From contig JACZTE010000040.1 of the NCBI GenBank assembly GCA_022573935.1, positions 1-7,441 of the forward strand: a stretch of 7,441 nucleotides of DNA, given 5' to 3'. Below are positions 6,257-7,441 of this stretch, in pieces. Numbering within the stretch: position 1 is the stretch's first letter; each line of letters begins with the position of its first letter. A program made the position numbers and the translations under genes. The DNA comes from Chloroflexota bacterium. GTDB lineage: Bacteria; Chloroflexota; Dehalococcoidia; DSTF01; RBG-16-68-14. Below the pieces are notes generated by a model. The model searched no databases, was not told where the DNA came from, and saw only the letters and a list, made by a program, of their open reading frames with translations.

Positions 6257-7033
6257 CTACGTCGCGACGGCCCCGCCGTCGGCGACGAGCGCGTGGCCGG
6301 TCAGATACGATGCGCCGTCCGAGGAGAGCCACACCACGGCCTCGGCGATCTCCTCGGGCGTGCCGAGGCGGCCGCTGGGGTTCAGCGATTTGAGCTGCTC
6401 CTCGATCTGCGGGTTTTGGTTCATGAACCACTCGAGCGCCGGCGTGAGAATGGGGCCTGGGCATACCGCGTTGACCCGGATGCCCTTGCGAGCGTAGTCC
6501 AGCGCGGCCGTCTTCGTCAGGCCGACGATGGCGTGCTTGCTGGCGACGTAGGCCGGCTGCCGGCTCACCGCGATGAGGCCCACGACGGACGCCGTGTTGA
6601 CGATCGTGCCGCCGCCCTGCTTCAGCATCTGCGGTATCTCGTGCTTCATGCACAGCCAGATACCGCGAAGGTTGATATCGATGATGCGGTCCCAGGTTTC
6701 CTCCGTGAGGTCGGCCATGCGCACCCTCGGCTCGGCGATGCCGGCGTTGTTGTGCGCGCAGTCCAGCCGGCCCCACGTTTGCACGGCCTTCTCGACCATC
6801 GCCTGCACGGCTGCGGTATCCGTCACGTCGGTCTCGACGAAGATCGCTTCGCCGCCCGCCTCCTCGATCATCCGCACCGTCTCGTCGCCGCCCTCGACGT
6901 CGATGTCGGCGACGAGCACCTTCGCGCCGTCGGCGGCGAACGCCTGCGCCGACGCCCTACCGATGCCGGAGCTTGCGCCCGTGACGAGCGCGACCTTGCC
7001 TTCCATCCGTCCTGCCATTCGCGTATCCCCCAT
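6257..7033 (-). CDS. Short-chain dehydrogenase/reductase (SDR), NAD-type
   Basis: 258 residues, a textbook classical SDR. TGASSGIG at 18-25, Asp43 at the end of the second strand (VLVADID), Asp69-Val70, NNAG at 95-98, Asn121 in DINLRG, Ser149 in NTASVVG, and Tyr162-xxx-Lys166 in YVASK with normal 13-residue Ser-Tyr spacing. CPGPILTP (191-198) and the GRLGTPEEIAEAVVWLSS...DGG end (221-254) are also family-typical. Asp43 predicts NAD(H), so this is most likely an NAD-dependent alcohol dehydrogenase, in contrast to the NADP-type SDR downstream. It is the first gene of the minus-strand operon, with a promoter at 7055-7084. Start choice is uncertain. ATG 7033 has no visible Shine-Dalgarno and would leave only about a 15-nt leader; ATG 7018 has GGGGGAT about 6 nt upstream and gives MAGRMEGKVALVTG; ATG 7006 is also possible. 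The longest form is given; 7018 may be the real one. Confidence 0.93.
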   Translation of the reverse strand: MGDTRMAGRMEGKVALVTGASSGIGRASAQAFAADGAKVLVADIDVEGGDETVRMIEEAGGEAIFVETDVTDTAAVQAMVEKAVQTWGRLDCAHNNAGIAEPRVRMADLTEETWDRIIDINLRGIWLCMKHEIPQMLKQGGGTIVNTASVVGLIAVSRQPAYVASKHAIVGLTKTAALDYARKGIRVNAVCPGPILTPALEWFMNQNPQIEEQLKSLNPSGRLGTPEEIAEAVVWLSSDGASYLTGHALVADGGAVAT

Positions 7034-7054
7034 TCGTCGCTACAGACAAAGGAG

Positions 7055-7084
7055 AGCCTACCGGTCGCCCGAGCCCCGTGTCAA
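7055..7084 (-). promoter_or_regulatory. Sigma70-type promoter for the SDR / ferredoxin-FAD / SDR operon
   Basis: On the minus strand, a perfect TTGACA (plus 7079-7084) is followed after 18 nt by TAGGCT (plus 7055-7060), which keeps the TAnnnT pattern common in GC-rich genomes. It lies in the 68-bp gap after the stop of the upstream gene and before the SDR start, so the operon can be transcribed on its own. Transcription would begin near 7048, making the leader very short. Confidence 0.5.
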
Positions 7085-7101
7085 TGCAGGCTCATAGCCA
7101 T

Positions 7102-7441
7102 CTATCGTCGTTGCGCGTCAGGCGCGGGCGGCGGCGTTTCCTGATCATCTGTGCCGGTGCGTTCGGGCAACCGCGTAACGTCTAACGTCGTGTCCCAAAT
7201 GTCGTCTCCGATTTGCAAGCGAACGGTTCGGTCAGGCCTGCCAAGCTCAGCGACTATGATTGCCTTGAACTGTTTCGACCCCTTCGGCGATGTCTCATCA
7301 CCCTCTAGCCAGAAACGTTCAAATTGGACGTAGTGCGTTTCTGCCTCGCTGACTGGTTCAAGCCGCCATTCTACTTTCCTATCCTTGACGTCTTTCTGCT
7401 CATCCCCGACTGCGTCAGCGGTTGCGATGAGCCTCTTCGGC
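7102..7441 (-). CDS. Unrecognised protein, C-terminal part (N-terminus outside window)
   Basis: The minus-strand frame is open from the right edge (first full codon at 7440) to a TAG at 7102-7104, giving 112 residues of a C-terminal portion. I do not recognise a family. The segment has alternating charged and hydrophobic strands (RKVEWRLEPV, THYVQFERFWLEG, KQFKAIIVAEL, RTVRLQIGDDIWDTTLDV), suggesting a beta-rich domain. It ends in an acidic then Pro-rich disordered tail (TDDQETPPPAPDAQRR). No transmembrane segment is seen. Base composition is clearly lower in GC (about 55% over 7201-7440, counted by hand) than the rest of the window (about 67% in a sampled line), and codon use is less GC-biased. 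This hints at different ancestry or transfer. It is on the same strand as the SDR operon, but the promoter in the 68-bp gap separates them. Coding is supported by the sensible composition of this frame; no other frame gives a better protein. Confidence 0.6.
   Translation of the reverse strand, partial: PKRLIATADAVGDEQKDVKDRKVEWRLEPVSEAETHYVQFERFWLEGDETSPKGSKQFKAIIVAELGRPDRTVRLQIGDDIWDTTLDVTRLPERTGTDDQETPPPAPDAQRR

Noticed and set aside
5615..7144. A 509-codon open frame on the plus strand across the ferredoxin-FAD and SDR genes
   Set aside because: It runs antisense through two well-supported genes and the gap between them. Its His/Arg/Asp-rich product has no recognisable domain.
7151..7333. 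A 60-codon plus-strand frame near the right edge
   Set aside because: The minus-strand frame there is open to the window edge and has more protein-like composition; the plus frame is Ser/Arg-rich without a ribosome site.

Overview
This is a GC-rich bacterial window (roughly two thirds G+C over most of its length). It is densely packed with genes for a cofactor-dependent, probably catabolic, lipid, steroid or terpenoid pathway. There are no tRNA, rRNA, CRISPR or transposase genes. The gene mix is an F420-type luciferase-like oxidoreductase, a KstD-like flavoprotein, a MaoC-type dehydratase, a CoxG-like SRPBCC protein and two short-chain dehydrogenases. That mix is typical of Actinomycetota and of Chloroflexota such as the SAR202/Dehalococcoidia lineages, which are rich in these paralogues. 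The taxonomic placement is inference; no marker gene is present.

Layout: (1) 1-561, minus strand, the N-terminal 187 codons of a MaoC/FAS1-like dehydratase that runs off the left edge. (2) 562-657, a 96-bp divergent intergenic region. It holds a good minus-strand sigma70-type promoter, a small palindrome over its -10 element, and a tiny Shine-Dalgarno-led minicistron that overlaps the dehydratase start. (3) 658-3903, plus strand, a tight three-gene operon: KstD-like FAD oxidoreductase, SRPBCC protein, F420-type LLM oxidoreductase; the last two overlap by 4 bp. (4) 3904-3942, a short convergent gap. (5) 7033-3943, minus strand, a second three-gene operon: an NAD-type SDR, a 2[4Fe-4S]-ferredoxin domain fused to a CrtI/phytoene-desaturase-like flavoprotein, and an NADP-type SDR. 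It has its own TTGACA promoter. (6) 7102-7441, minus strand, the C-terminal 112 codons of an unrecognised protein in clearly lower-GC DNA, cut by the right edge.

How the genes may work together (inference): the SDRs would interconvert alcohol and ketone groups with different nicotinamide cofactors. The KstD-like enzyme would introduce or remove a C=C next to a ketone, and the MaoC-type protein would hydrate an enoyl bond. The LLM enzyme would carry out an F420- (or FMN-) dependent redox step. The SRPBCC protein could bind a hydrophobic substrate. The ferredoxin-CrtI fusion would couple iron-sulfur electron transfer to oxidation, reduction or isomerisation of an unsaturated substrate. The most unusual item is this fusion placed between two SDRs of opposite cofactor type. 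The substrate cannot be read from the sequence.
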